Shown here one piece after another: positions 34,079-42,735 of a stretch of 64,000 nt of DNA. The position numbers were made by a program, and so were the translations under genes. The stretch is taken from assembly GCF_000346755.1 (NCBI RefSeq), contig NZ_ANNV01000175.1, positions 1-64,000 on the forward strand, given 5' to 3'. Under the pieces are notes generated by a model that made no database searches, was not told where the DNA came from, and saw only the letters and a list, made by a program, of their open reading frames with translations. Position 1 is the stretch's first letter; each line of letters starts with the position of its first letter. This stretch comes from Pseudomonas sp. CBZ-4. Its GTDB lineage: Bacteria > Pseudomonadota > Gammaproteobacteria > Pseudomonadales > Pseudomonadaceae.

Positions 34079-35518
34079 TCAAAAGCCCGCTGCGGTTTCC
34101 TGGCACAACTGGCTGGCGAGCATCCCCAAGGTCATCAGCGCGCGCTCTGCCTCGCGGTTCCACGGCGTGCCGCAGTTGAGACGGATACAGTGGTTGAACT
34201 GCTCGGTGTTACTGAAAATCAGCCCCGGCGCAATGCTGATGCCCTGTTGCAGGGCGCGTACGTGCAGTTCCTGGGTATTGACCCGCCCCGGCAAACTGAC
34301 CCACAGGATAAAACCACCACTGGGACGGGTCATCTGCGTGCCTTCGGGGAAGTACTGCTGCACCGCCAGCTGGAAGGCGTTGAGGTTCTTGCGATATTCC
34401 TGGCGGATATAGCGCAGGTGACGATCATAACCACCGTTTTCCAGGTAGGCCGCGACGCCCATCTGCGTGACGCTGCACGCCGAATGGGTGCTGAACATCT
34501 GCAAGCGCTGGATTTCCTGCTGGTACTTGCCGGCAATCATCCAGCCGATCCGCACGCCCGGGGACAAGGTCTTGGAAAAGCTGGAGCAGTAGATCACCCG
34601 ATCCAGGCGGTCGTAGGCTTTCAAGGCCTTGGTGCGACCGACTTCGAACATCAGCTCGCCGTAGATATCATCCTCGACGATCTGGATATCGAAGTCCGAC
34701 GCCAGGCGCAGCAACTGTTTCTGCCGCTCCTCGGGCATGGTGCCGCCGAGGGGATTGCTCAGGCGCGTGGTCAGCACCAGGGCCTTGATCGACCATTGGT
34801 TGGCCGCCAGTTGCAGGGCTTCCAGGCTCATGCCCGACGCCGGGTCGCTGGGAATCTCGATGACCTTGAGGCCGAGCAGGTCAGCCAGTTGCAGCAAGCC
34901 GTAATAAGTCGGCGACTCCGCAGCGATCAGGTCGCCGGGGCGCGTCAGCACCCGCAGCGACATCTGCAATGCATCCACGCAACCGTGGGTGATCACCACT
35001 TCGGACGGGTCCACCACCACGCCCGCATCGCGCATGCGGATCGCCACCTGGCGCCGCAGCGGCTCGAAACCGGGGCTGAACATGTAGCTGAACGCCCGTG
35101 GGCTCTGGAAGCGCGTGACCTTGGCCAACTGCTGGTGCAGTGCGCGCACCGGCAAGTAATCCACACTCGGCACGGCGGCGCCCAGCGGGAACACGCCTTC
35201 GCGGCGCGACTCGACCAATACCTGCTGGATGATGCTGCTGCGGGTGACCAACCCTGGGCGCTCTACACGGGCGATGTCTGGCGTCGGCGCGGTGAGCGCG
35301 GGCGTCTGGTGCACGTAGTAGCCGGACTGCGGCCGCGCGCGGATCAGCCCCTGGTCTTCCAGGTTGGCGTAGGCCTGCAACACCGTGGCATGGCTGACGT
35401 TGAGCTGGGAGCTCATCTTGCGCACCGAAGGCACACGCTCGCCCGGTTGATAGACACCGCGCCGGATATCCTCAGCCAGTTGCTGGGCGATACGTTGGTA
35501 GAGCAACAGATTGGTCAT
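34079..35518 (-). CDS. MocR-type GntR/aminotransferase regulator
   Basis: 479-residue regulator with an N-terminal GntR winged helix (ERVPSVRKMSSQLNVSHATV) fused to a fold-type I aminotransferase domain. The PLP Lys lies in YCSSFSKTLSPGVRIGW, and SNPLGG, VEDDIYGEL and the C-terminal Arg region are conserved. It should sense PLP or a PLP-amino compound and control its own promoter or a neighbour. Repeated ACAGTT/ACTGT motifs lie upstream. The target gene is not obvious: the adjacent OmpA gene is on the same strand behind a REP. Confidence 0.92.
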   Translation of the reverse strand: MTNLLLYQRIAQQLAEDIRRGVYQPGERVPSVRKMSSQLNVSHATVLQAYANLEDQGLIRARPQSGYYVHQTPALTAPTPDIARVERPGLVTRSSIIQQVLVESRREGVFPLGAAVPSVDYLPVRALHQQLAKVTRFQSPRAFSYMFSPGFEPLRRQVAIRMRDAGVVVDPSEVVITHGCVDALQMSLRVLTRPGDLIAAESPTYYGLLQLADLLGLKVIEIPSDPASGMSLEALQLAANQWSIKALVLTTRLSNPLGGTMPEERQKQLLRLASDFDIQIVEDDIYGELMFEVGRTKALKAYDRLDRVIYCSSFSKTLSPGVRIGWMIAGKYQQEIQRLQMFSTHSACSVTQMGVAAYLENGGYDRHLRYIRQEYRKNLNAFQLAVQQYFPEGTQMTRPSGGFILWVSLPGRVNTQELHVRALQQGISIAPGLIFSNTEQFNHCIRLNCGTPWNREAERALMTLGMLASQLCQETAAGF

Positions 35519-35570
35519 GACGCAGCACTCGATTTCACGGGTATTTTATTTTTGTGTGAAACATACCGGC

Positions 35571-35640
35571 ACAGTTTAGAAGTGTACGGGGACAGTTGCC
35601 ACAATAGTCGAGCGCGGGCGGGAGTGACAGTAAAAACTGT
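35571..35640. promoter_or_regulatory. Candidate MocR operator repeats
   Basis: ACAGTT occurs at 35571-35576 and 35592-35597, a 21-bp period (two helical turns), and ACAGT-AAAA-ACTGT lies at 35627-35640. MocR regulators commonly bind direct repeats. The repeats lie 53-122 bp upstream of the MocR start. Confidence 0.5.
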
Positions 35641-35681
35641 AAGGGTGCTTAAGTGCCTTTTGGGTGTACACCAAACAAAAT

Positions 35682-35718
35682 GTGGGAGCGGGCTTGCCCG
35701 CTCCCACACAAGCCCGCT
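35682..35718. repeat. Collapsed REP palindrome
   Basis: GTGGGAGCGGGCTTGCCCGC merges directly into its inverted partner (ends near 35707) with no spacer, followed by a second partial arm. It lies just after the OmpA gene and could act as its transcript end. Confidence 0.75.
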
Positions 35719-35743
35719 CCACATTTGAATTGGTAGCTGGCTT

Positions 35744-36559
35744 TTAGCGAGCAGCGCCCAGTTGGCCTTTCTCGTCGGAGAACACAATCTCTACCCGACG
35801 GTTCTGCGCCCTGCCCCGCTCGGACGCGTTGGCCTCCACCGGATACTGGTCGCCATACCCTTCGACCTGGATGCGTTTTTCATCGATGCCCAGGTCCACC
35901 AACACATCGGCCACCGATTGCGCGCGGTCACGGGACAGTTTGAGGTTTTCCTGTTCGCCACCGGTGCTGTCGGTGTAACCCTCGATGCGCACCACGCGCT
36001 TGGGGTTCAGTTGCAGGAACTGGACGATTTTCAACACGGTGCGGTTCGCCGAGTTTTTCAGCTCGGCTTCGCCGGTATCAAACAGCACATCGCCCAGGGT
36101 CATCACCAAACCGCGATCGGTCTGGGTGGTGGTCAGGCTGGCGATCTGTTCTTCGAGCCATTTGCCCTGCTGCTGCACGCTGGTCAGCTTGTTTTCCCGC
36201 AGGGCCAATTGCAGGCGCTGGCGTTCCAGTTCGAGCTTGGCGCCCCGTTCGGCGTTGAGCGCCTGCTCGGTGTGTTCGCGGGCGATGGCGCTGTAGCGCT
36301 GGCTCAGGTAGGCGTAATGCGCAACGTCGTTGCCGCTGCCCCAGTAGCTGGACAGGCGGTCGGCACGGGCCAGGGACTCGCCGGCGCGGATCACATCCTT
36401 GGGCGCGAAGCGCAGCACGTTGGCGTCTTCCTTGACCTTCTGGAAGTCGCTGCCCGCCTGCTGCAAGGCCTGCTCACTGTTGGGATGGCTGGCACAACCG
36501 CCCAGCACCGCGCTGCTCACCAGCAACGCGCAGCTCAGACCACGGATCAGCGGGCTCAT
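35744..36559 (-). CDS. OmpA-family lipoprotein with DUF4398 domain
   Basis: 271-residue outer-membrane lipoprotein (lipobox VLGGC). The N-terminal part has a DUF4398-like helical region; the C-terminal part is an OmpA-type peptidoglycan-binding domain (LGDVLFDTGEAELK, IEGYTDSTGGEQENLKLSRD, GRAQNRRVEIVFSD). It should anchor the outer membrane to the cell wall. It overlaps the upstream DUF4398 gene by four bases and is the last gene of a three-gene operon. Confidence 0.9.
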   Translation of the reverse strand: MSPLIRGLSCALLVSSAVLGGCASHPNSEQALQQAGSDFQKVKEDANVLRFAPKDVIRAGESLARADRLSSYWGSGNDVAHYAYLSQRYSAIAREHTEQALNAERGAKLELERQRLQLALRENKLTSVQQQGKWLEEQIASLTTTQTDRGLVMTLGDVLFDTGEAELKNSANRTVLKIVQFLQLNPKRVVRIEGYTDSTGGEQENLKLSRDRAQSVADVLVDLGIDEKRIQVEGYGDQYPVEANASERGRAQNRRVEIVFSDEKGQLGAAR

Positions 36560-36918
36560 TGGGCTTCTCCCAACTGCAGCTGTTTGCGCAGGCGTGTGAT
36601 GCGGGTGTTGAGCACGTTCAACTGCTCCTGGCTCTTGCGGGTCAGCACTTGGGCTTCGGCCAGGCGCGCATCCAGTTCAGCCTGTTCGGCGCGCATGCGC
36701 GCGTTTTTGTAGGACTCATCGGCCATGCTGCCCTGGGCCCGGGCGAACTTGGCTTCGGCCAGTTTCAATTCAGCCGATTCATCCGCGTTGGCACCTACGG
36801 CACTGGCTTGTTCCAAGGCTTGCTGGGTGAGGCGCATTTGTTCAATCGGCGCAGGATCGCTCGCACATCCCGCCAGAGCTACAACGGCGAGGGCCGCGAA
36901 AAGAGGTCGAAGAGTCAC
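36556..36918 (-). CDS. DUF4398 lipoprotein
   Basis: 120-residue lipoprotein (lipobox VALAGC) with a long charged helical region (residues 25-115), the DUF4398 family. It shares its domain type with the next gene, so the two may pair through coiled coils at the outer membrane. It overlaps the OmpA-like gene by four bases and starts 9 bp after the solute-binding-protein gene. Function unknown. Confidence 0.85.
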   Translation of the reverse strand: MTLRPLFAALAVVALAGCASDPAPIEQMRLTQQALEQASAVGANADESAELKLAEAKFARAQGSMADESYKNARMRAEQAELDARLAEAQVLTRKSQEQLNVLNTRITRLRKQLQLGEAQ

Positions 36919-36927
36919 TGAAAATCC

Positions 36928-37743
36928 TTACTTTGCTGGGGTGCCGACAGGTTGCTGCAATTGCGCTTTCCAACGTTCCAGATTGCTCTGCAACGCTGCT
37001 TGCGCCACACCGGAGGCCGACAATTCTGTCATCTTTTTGGCCAACTGTCCGCGTAGCCACGGATCATTGCAGGCGGAGTTGTGGGAAATCGCCAGGTACA
37101 GGCCGGGCTGATCGACCGGCACTTCATGGGCGATCAAGTCATTGCTCATCCCCAGGGTCTGGGCCATGGCCATGCCGGAGTAACGTCCGGCGAGGACGTA
37201 ATCCACTTCGCCAAGCAGCAGTTTCTGGAAGGCCGGCGTCAAGCTGGGCAAGCGTTGCAGGGTGAGTTGCTGGCCGGCGAAGGTTTCGAAACCGGCGCTC
37301 AAGCGTGCACGCTCCGAGACCGCGCCCTTGTGCCCGTGCAGGTCGGTGGCGGTGGTGTAGGCCAGCGCCGAATCCTTGCGCGTCCACACCAGGTAATCGG
37401 TGTGCACCAGTGCCGGGTGGATGTAGTCGAGGGTGTCCAGTTCGCCGAGGTTCAGCGGTGCATCGGCGAGGATGTCCATGCGCCCGCTGCGCACTTCGTC
37501 CAGGGCCAGGGAGCGTTTGCCGCCGTAGAGCAGGTCAACCTTGAGGCCGAGGTCCTTGGCCACTTGTTGCAACACATCGGCGGTGGCACCGATCAGCCGC
37601 GTGGGGTCTTGGGGGTCGCGCCAGAGCAAGGGCGGTGCGTCCGGGCTGCCGGTGATCACCAGGCGTTCGCATTTGCCGGCGGCCAGCGTCAGGCCTGGCA
37701 GCAGCGTGAGGCCCAGCAGTACAGTCCAGCGACGCAATTCCAT
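36928..37743 (-). CDS. Periplasmic solute-binding protein, family 3 type
   Basis: 271-residue exported protein with a signal peptide (about 1-22, ending LTLAAG) and the bilobed fold of amino-acid-type binding proteins (TADVLQQVAKDLGLKVDLLYGG; EVRSGRMDILADAPLN). Two Cys (GKCERL and NSACNDP) may form a disulfide. No ABC permease or ATPase is adjacent; it is the first gene of an operon with two outer-membrane lipoproteins, so a sensory or envelope role is more likely than uptake. Confidence 0.85.
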   Translation of the reverse strand: MELRRWTVLLGLTLLPGLTLAAGKCERLVITGSPDAPPLLWRDPQDPTRLIGATADVLQQVAKDLGLKVDLLYGGKRSLALDEVRSGRMDILADAPLNLGELDTLDYIHPALVHTDYLVWTRKDSALAYTTATDLHGHKGAVSERARLSAGFETFAGQQLTLQRLPSLTPAFQKLLLGEVDYVLAGRYSGMAMAQTLGMSNDLIAHEVPVDQPGLYLAISHNSACNDPWLRGQLAKKMTELSASGVAQAALQSNLERWKAQLQQPVGTPAK

Positions 37744-37764
37744 GGGGAAGTTCTCCAGCCAGTC

Positions 37765-37796
37765 AAAAAAAAAGCCCGGTCACAAGGACCGGGCTC
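37765..37796 (-). terminator. Terminator of etfBA
   Basis: Minus-strand hairpin AGCCCGGTC-CTTGT-GACCGGGCT followed by nine T, 22 bp after the etfA stop. It also insulates the solute-binding-protein operon from etf transcription. Confidence 0.93.
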
Positions 37797-37817
37797 TTTA
37801 TAAGTGAAGCGGCTGGA

Positions 37818-38747
37818 TTAGACCAGCTTCTCCAACTCAGGTACGGCGTCGAACAAGTCCGCGACCAGGCCGTAGTCAGCCACCTGGAAGATCGGTGCTT
37901 CTTCGTCCTTGTTGATCGCAACGATCACTTTGGAGTCTTTCATACCGGCCAAGTGCTGGATCGCGCCGGAGATACCGACCGCGATGTACAGCTGTGGCGC
38001 AACGATCTTGCCGGTCTGGCCGACCTGCATGTCGTTGGGTACGAAACCTGCGTCGACGGCCGCGCGGGAAGCGCCGACCGCAGCGCCCAGCTTGTCGGCC
38101 AGGGCGTACAGGTGCTTGAAGTTGTCACCGTTCTGCATGCCACGGCCGCCGGAAACGACGATCTTGGCAGCGGTCAGCTCAGGACGATCCGACTTGGCCA
38201 GCTCTTCACCGACAAAGCTGGAGGTGCCAGCGTCGTGGGCAGCCGCGACGGCTTCAACGGCAGCCGAACCACCTTCAGCGGCAACCGGGTCGAAACCGGT
38301 GGCGCGCACGGTGATGACTTTTACCGAAGCGGTCGATTGCACGGTAGCAATGGCGTTACCGGCATAGATCGGGCGCTTGAAGGTGTCAGCGCTTTCAACC
38401 GAGATGATCTCGGAGATCTGGTCAACGTCCAGCTGCGCGGCAACGCGTGGCAGGATGTTTTTGCCGTTGGAGGTCGCAGCAGCCAGGATGTGGCTGTAGC
38501 CAGCGCCAAGTTCTGCGATCAGCGGGGCAACGTTTTCCGGCAGCTGGTGAGCGTACGCGGCGTTGTCGGCCAGCAGTACCTTGCTCACGCCAGCGATTTT
38601 CGCCGCGGCTTCAGCCACGGCGCCAGCGCCTTGGCCTGCTACCAGCACGTGAATGTCGCCACCGATTTTAGCGGCAGCAGCCACGGTGTTCAGGGTGGCC
38701 GGGGCCACGACCTTGTTGTCGTGTTCAGCGATTACCAAGATAGTCAT
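37818..38747 (-). CDS. etfA: Electron transfer flavoprotein alpha subunit
   Basis: Carries electrons from acyl-CoA and amine dehydrogenases to ETF-QO as the FAD-binding subunit. The 309-residue protein has the conserved C-terminal FAD domain (VVSGGRGMQNGDNFKHLYAL, GASRAAVDAGFVPNDMQVGQTG, YIAVGISGAIQHLAGM). The start is 2 bp from the etfB stop, so the subunits are made together. A strong terminator follows. Confidence 0.97.
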   Translation of the reverse strand: MTILVIAEHDNKVVAPATLNTVAAAAKIGGDIHVLVAGQGAGAVAEAAAKIAGVSKVLLADNAAYAHQLPENVAPLIAELGAGYSHILAAATSNGKNILPRVAAQLDVDQISEIISVESADTFKRPIYAGNAIATVQSTASVKVITVRATGFDPVAAEGGSAAVEAVAAAHDAGTSSFVGEELAKSDRPELTAAKIVVSGGRGMQNGDNFKHLYALADKLGAAVGASRAAVDAGFVPNDMQVGQTGKIVAPQLYIAVGISGAIQHLAGMKDSKVIVAINKDEEAPIFQVADYGLVADLFDAVPELEKLV

Positions 38748-38749
38748 GA

Positions 38750-39499
38750 TCAGATTACCTTCGCTTCGTTCTTCAGTTTCTCGACCAGTTCAGCCACCGA
38801 CTTGACCTTGATGCCCGCGCTGCGTGCAGCCGGGGCTTCAACTTTTACAGTCTTGTTGGTGGAGGCGGTGGAAACGCCCAAAGCTTCAGGAGTAACCGAC
38901 TCAAGCGGCTTCTTCTTGGCTTTCATGATGTTTGGCAGGGACGCATAGCGCGGCTCGTTCAAACGCAGGTCGGTGGTGACGATGGCCGGCAGTTTCAGGG
39001 AAACCGTCTGGGCGCCGCCGTCGATTTCACGGGTCACAGCTACGCTGTCGCCGCTCACTTCGACTTTGGAGGCGAAGGTGCCTTGGCCGTAACCGGTCAG
39101 GGCAGCCAGCATCTGGCCAGTCTGGTTGTTGTCGCTGTCGATGGCTTGTTTGCCAAGGATCACCAGCTGAGGCTGTTCCTTGTCGACAACGGCCTTGAGC
39201 AGCTTGGCCACGGCCAGGGAGGTCAGGTCTTCGGCAGACTCGACCAGGATGGCACGGTCGGCACCCAAGGCCAGGGCGGTACGCAGCTGCTCTTGAGCAG
39301 TGGTAGGGCCGATGGAAACCACGACGATTTCAGTTGCCACGCCTTTTTCTTTGAGGCGTACGGCTTCTTCCACGGCGATTTCACAGAAAGGGTTCATCGA
39401 CATCTTGACGTTAGCAAGATCGACGCCGGAATTGTCCGCCTTGACGCGAACTTTCACGTTGTAATCGACAACGCGTTTGACAGCTACAAGAACCTTCAT
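38750..39499 (-). CDS. etfB: Electron transfer flavoprotein beta subunit
   Basis: 249-residue partner of EtfA that binds AMP and docks the dehydrogenases. Family markers are the N-terminus MKVLVAVKRVVDYNVKVRVK and the signature VTREIDGGAQTVSLKLPAIVTTDL. GAGG precedes the ATG. It is the first gene of the etfBA operon and diverges from ETF-QO across a 506-bp regulatory region. Confidence 0.97.
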   Translation of the reverse strand: MKVLVAVKRVVDYNVKVRVKADNSGVDLANVKMSMNPFCEIAVEEAVRLKEKGVATEIVVVSIGPTTAQEQLRTALALGADRAILVESAEDLTSLAVAKLLKAVVDKEQPQLVILGKQAIDSDNNQTGQMLAALTGYGQGTFASKVEVSGDSVAVTREIDGGAQTVSLKLPAIVTTDLRLNEPRYASLPNIMKAKKKPLESVTPEALGVSTASTNKTVKVEAPAARSAGIKVKSVAELVEKLKNEAKVI

Positions 39500-39768
39500 G
39501 GATTCCTCGTTACTCTCCGGTGAAAAGAAAGTCGCCTAGGCGAACCTGGCGGTTGATGCTCATCGGCACACAAGGGCACCTCCAAAACCTTCGGCAGGGA
39601 CCTTGCTCACGGGAAGTGATGACCGTTCGTCAGTGGTGACTGAGAGGTCATTCTTTATCGCGGCGTGTAAACTGCGCGCCATCATTTGGGCACGCATGCC
39701 TTTAGCCTGTCTTTGGACGTGCTCTTGAAACCCGCTGTCTGCCTACGGTAAGCGCAAAACCGACCGTA

Positions 39769-39798
39769 TATTGACCGGAACGCCTATTCTGGTCAATA
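39769..39798. promoter_or_regulatory. Symmetric inverted repeat, possible overlapping divergent promoters
   Basis: TATTGACC and GGTCAATA, 14 bp apart, form perfect 8-bp arms. Each arm holds TTGACC (-35-like) for one strand, with CAATAC or CAATAT 17 bp later in the other arm. The -10 matches are weak, so an operator is equally possible. Confidence 0.4.
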
Positions 39799-39856
39799 CG
39801 CCAAAATAGCCAGTCATAAGCCGCGTTGCTTTGATTTACCTAGCCTGCGGCCAATT

Positions 39857-39870
39857 CAAACAAACGTTTG
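39857..39870. promoter_or_regulatory. PsrA-like operator
   Basis: CAAAC-AAAC-GTTTG fits the published PsrA consensus (G/C)AAAC-N2-4-GTTT(G/C). It also contains the palindrome ACAAACGTTTGT. It lies directly upstream of the ETF-QO -35 box. PsrA responds to fatty acids, which suits this electron-transfer gene. Confidence 0.6.
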
Positions 39871-39872
39871 TA

Positions 39873-39901
39873 TTGGACGCTAGCAGTGGTCTATATATAA
39901 T
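39873..39901 (+). promoter_or_regulatory. Sigma-70 promoter of ETF-QO
   Basis: TTGGAC, 17-bp spacer, TATAAT: a near-perfect housekeeping promoter. Predicted start near 39908 gives a leader of about 98 nt before the GTG. Confidence 0.82.
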
Positions 39902-40005
39902 GCGCCACCTAGAGAGAAAGGTGGGTCGGGCCTTCGCGCCAGACGACACCAAACCTCCACCCCATTAGAAAAAAAGCCTGTTGAGCCTTGAGTAGGAGAT
40001 AACCT

Positions 40006-41670
40006 GTGGAACGCGAATACATGGAATTCGACGTGGTCATCGTCGGCGCTGGCCCGGCGGGCCTGTCTGCCGCCTGCCGACTGAAGCAGAAGGCCGCCGA
40101 AGCCGGTAAGGAAATCAGCGTCTGCGTGGTCGAGAAAGGCTCCGAAGTCGGCGCCCACATCCTCTCCGGTGCCGTGTTTGAACCACGCGCCCTGAACGAA
40201 CTGTTCCCGGACTGGAAAGAGCTCGGCGCCCCGCTCAACACCCCCGTGGTGCGCGATGACATCTATGTACTGCGCAGCCCCGAAGCCTCCACCAAGGTTC
40301 CCGACTTCTTTGTGCCCAAGACCATGCACAACGAAGGCAACTACATCATCTCCCTGGGCAACCTGTGCCGCTGGCTGGCCCAGCAGGCCGAGAACCTGGG
40401 CGTGGAAGTCTACCCAGGCTTCGCCGCCCAGGAAGCGCTGTTCGACGAAAACGGCGTGGTGCGCGGGATCATCACCGGCGACCTCGGCGTCGACCGCGAA
40501 GGCCATCCAAAAGAAGGCGTCTACACCCCGGGCATGGAGCTGCGTGGCAAGTACACGCTCTTCGCCGAAGGTTGCCGTGGCCATATCGGCAAGCAACTGA
40601 TCCAGCGCTTCAACCTGGACAGCGACGCCGACGCCCAGCACTACGGCATCGGCCTCAAAGAAATCTGGGAAATCGACCCCGCCAAGCATCAGCCAGGCCT
40701 GGTGGTGCACACCGCCGGCTGGCCGCTGGACATCATGAAGAACGAGAACACCGGTGGCTCGTTCCTCTATCACCTGGAAAACAACCAGGTTGTCGTGGGC
40801 CTGATTGTCGACCTGTCCTACAGCAACACCTTCCTGTCGCCGTTCGATGAATTCCAGCGCCTCAAGCATCACCCGGTGCTGGCCCAGTACCTGGAAGGCG
40901 GCAAGCGCATCAGCTACGGCGCCCGCGCCATCTGCAAAGGCGGCCTGAACTCGCTGCCGAAGATGGTGTTCAACGGTGGCGCGCTGATCGGTTGCGACCT
41001 CGGCACCCTGAACTTCGCCAAGATCAAGGGCAGCCACACCGCGATGAAATCCGGCATGCTCGCTGCCGACGCCGTGGCCGACCGCCTGTTCGCCGACTCC
41101 GAGGGCGGTGACGAACTGACCGCTTACGTCGACAGCTTCAAATCCAGCTGGCTGTACGAAGAACTCTTCGCCAGCCGCAACTTCGGCCCGGCGATGCACA
41201 AGTTCGGCCCGATCATCGGCGCCGGCTTCAACTGGTTCGACCAGAACATCCTCGGCGGCAAGATGCCGTTCACCCTGCACGACACCAAGCCGGACTACGC
41301 CTGCCTCAAGCTGGCGAAAGACAGCCAGAAGATCGACTACCCGAAACCCGACGGCAAGCTGAGCTTCGACAAGCTGAGCTCGGTGTTCCTCTCCAGCACC
41401 AACCATGAAGAAGAGCAGCCGTGCCACTTGAAGCTGAAAGACCCGAGCATCCCGATCGGCACCAACCTGCCGCTCTACGATGAACCGGCGCAGCGCTACT
41501 GCCCGGCTGGCGTGTATGAGGTGATCACCAAGGAAGACGGCGAGAAGCGCTTCCAGATCAACGCCCAGAACTGTGTGCACTGCAAGACCTGTGACATCAA
41601 GGACCCTTCGCAGAACATCACGTGGGTTACGCCGGAAGGCGCGGGCGGGCCGACTTACCCGAATATGTAA
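40006..41670 (+). CDS. Electron transfer flavoprotein-ubiquinone oxidoreductase
   Basis: Membrane-associated flavoprotein that passes electrons from ETF to the quinone pool. The 554-residue protein has an N-terminal FAD site (DVVIVGAGPAGLSAACRL), a central quinone-binding part, and a C-terminal [4Fe-4S] domain (NCVHCKTCDIKDPSQNITW). GTG at 40006 is the likely start, since TAGGAG lies eight bases upstream; an in-frame ATG at 40021 lacks this. It is divergent from etfBA and forms one electron route with it. A terminator follows. Confidence 0.95.
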   Translation: MEREYMEFDVVIVGAGPAGLSAACRLKQKAAEAGKEISVCVVEKGSEVGAHILSGAVFEPRALNELFPDWKELGAPLNTPVVRDDIYVLRSPEASTKVPDFFVPKTMHNEGNYIISLGNLCRWLAQQAENLGVEVYPGFAAQEALFDENGVVRGIITGDLGVDREGHPKEGVYTPGMELRGKYTLFAEGCRGHIGKQLIQRFNLDSDADAQHYGIGLKEIWEIDPAKHQPGLVVHTAGWPLDIMKNENTGGSFLYHLENNQVVVGLIVDLSYSNTFLSPFDEFQRLKHHPVLAQYLEGGKRISYGARAICKGGLNSLPKMVFNGGALIGCDLGTLNFAKIKGSHTAMKSGMLAADAVADRLFADSEGGDELTAYVDSFKSSWLYEELFASRNFGPAMHKFGPIIGAGFNWFDQNILGGKMPFTLHDTKPDYACLKLAKDSQKIDYPKPDGKLSFDKLSSVFLSSTNHEEEQPCHLKLKDPSIPIGTNLPLYDEPAQRYCPAGVYEVITKEDGEKRFQINAQNCVHCKTCDIKDPSQNITWVTPEGAGGPTYPNM

Positions 41671-41680
41671 GCGCCAACTA

Positions 41681-41707
41681 AGGCTCCCAGATGGGAGCCT
41701 TTTTTTA
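41681..41707 (+). terminator. Terminator of ETF-QO
   Basis: AGGCTCCCAGATGGGAGCCT hairpin followed by six T, 10 bp after the stop. Confidence 0.92.
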
Positions 41708-41730
41708 TAGCTGACACAACTCGGTCAAAT

Positions 41731-41816
41731 GTGGGAGCTGGCTTGCCTGCGATAGCGGTGGGTCAGCTACACATAAGACACTGACAGACCGCTATCGCAG
41801 GCAAGCCAGCTCCCAC
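41731..41816. repeat. REPIN
   Basis: Inward arms at 41731-41753 and 41794-41816, both of the GCTGGC subtype, between the convergent ETF-QO and AraC genes. Confidence 0.92.
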
Positions 41817-41841
41817 ATTGACTGTGGTGAGCCAGCAAGAC

Positions 41842-42735
41842 CTACGCCACCCGCTCTTCGCCAGGGTTGCGCTCGAAGTAGCGCTTATATTCGCGGCTGA
41901 ACTGCGACGTACTCTGATACCCCACGCTGTGCGCCGCCTGCGCCACGCCCATGCCCTCCACCAACAGCAACTGCTGCGCCTTCAACAAGCGCAGACGCTT
42001 CAGATACTGCACCGGCGACAACAACGTGCAGCGCTTGAAATGCTCATGAAACGTCGACGCACTCATGTGCGCATACCCGGCCAACGTCTCGATATTCAGC
42101 GGCTCGTCAAAATGCGCATGCAGGTGGTTCAACGACGTGGCAATCCGCGAAAACTGCCCTTGCTGCTCCACCAACGCACGCAACACATCCGCCTGCGGCC
42201 CGCGCAGCGCGGTGAACAACAATTCACGCACCCGCGCCGGGCCCATGATCCGGCTTTCCAGCGGATCGTGCAGGCACTGCAACAGCCGCTCGACGCAACC
42301 GCGCATGGCGTCATCGAGCACCACGGAACTCATCGACTCCAAGGTCTGCGCCGTCGGCGGCGGCCCGGTCTGAATGCCCATGGCCATCACCAATTCGCCC
42401 AGGACCACGCGGTCGATGCCCACCGTCACCCCGTACAGCGGCGCATCCGGCGCCATGGCAAATGTCTCGCACTCGAACGGCACCGGCATGGCCTGGATCA
42501 GGTAATGCCCGGCGCCATACTCCAGCGTGCGCGGGCCCAGATAGGCGAGTTTGCTGCCCTGGGCCACGAACATCAGGCTCGGCTCGTAGATCTGCGGCCC
42601 GCGTGCCACATCGCAACTGGCGCGCAACACCTTCACGCCCGGCAGGTTCGTCGGGGAGAAACCGTCGCAGGGCGTCAGCCCCTCGATCAAGGAGACCAGC
42701 GTGGCGTTGGCGTCGAGATGGCGGGTCAACAACAT
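41842..42735 (-). CDS. AraC-family regulator (AraC_N cupin type)
   Basis: 297-residue regulator. The N-terminal cupin-like effector domain (PSLMFVAQGSKLAYLG, HYLIQAMPVPFE) is followed by two C-terminal HTH motifs (LAGYAHMSASTFHEHFK and AAHSVGYQSTSQFSREYKRY). It is divergent from a zinc alcohol dehydrogenase 182 bp away, a common pairing in which this AraC type activates the reductase in response to an aldehyde or alcohol. The ligand is inferred only. Confidence 0.92.
   Translation of the reverse strand: MLLTRHLDANATLVSLIEGLTPCDGFSPTNLPGVKVLRASCDVARGPQIYEPSLMFVAQGSKLAYLGPRTLEYGAGHYLIQAMPVPFECETFAMAPDAPLYGVTVGIDRVVLGELVMAMGIQTGPPPTAQTLESMSSVVLDDAMRGCVERLLQCLHDPLESRIMGPARVRELLFTALRGPQADVLRALVEQQGQFSRIATSLNHLHAHFDEPLNIETLAGYAHMSASTFHEHFKRCTLLSPVQYLKRLRLLKAQQLLLVEGMGVAQAAHSVGYQSTSQFSREYKRYFERNPGEERVA

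Larger units (their letters stand above)
39500..40005. other. Divergent etfB / ETF-QO regulatory region
   Basis: 506 bp without a gene. It contains an inverted repeat at 39769-39798, a PsrA-like site at 39857-39870 and a near-consensus sigma-70 promoter at 39873-39901. The rest has no recognisable signal. Confidence 0.6.

Noticed and set aside
34019..35728. Plus-strand frame of 569 codons over the MocR gene
   Set aside because: The MocR gene has both expected domains; the opposite frame has none.
39880..41580. Minus-strand frame of 566 codons over ETF-QO
   Set aside because: It is the complement of a strongly conserved flavoprotein gene with promoter and terminator on the plus strand.
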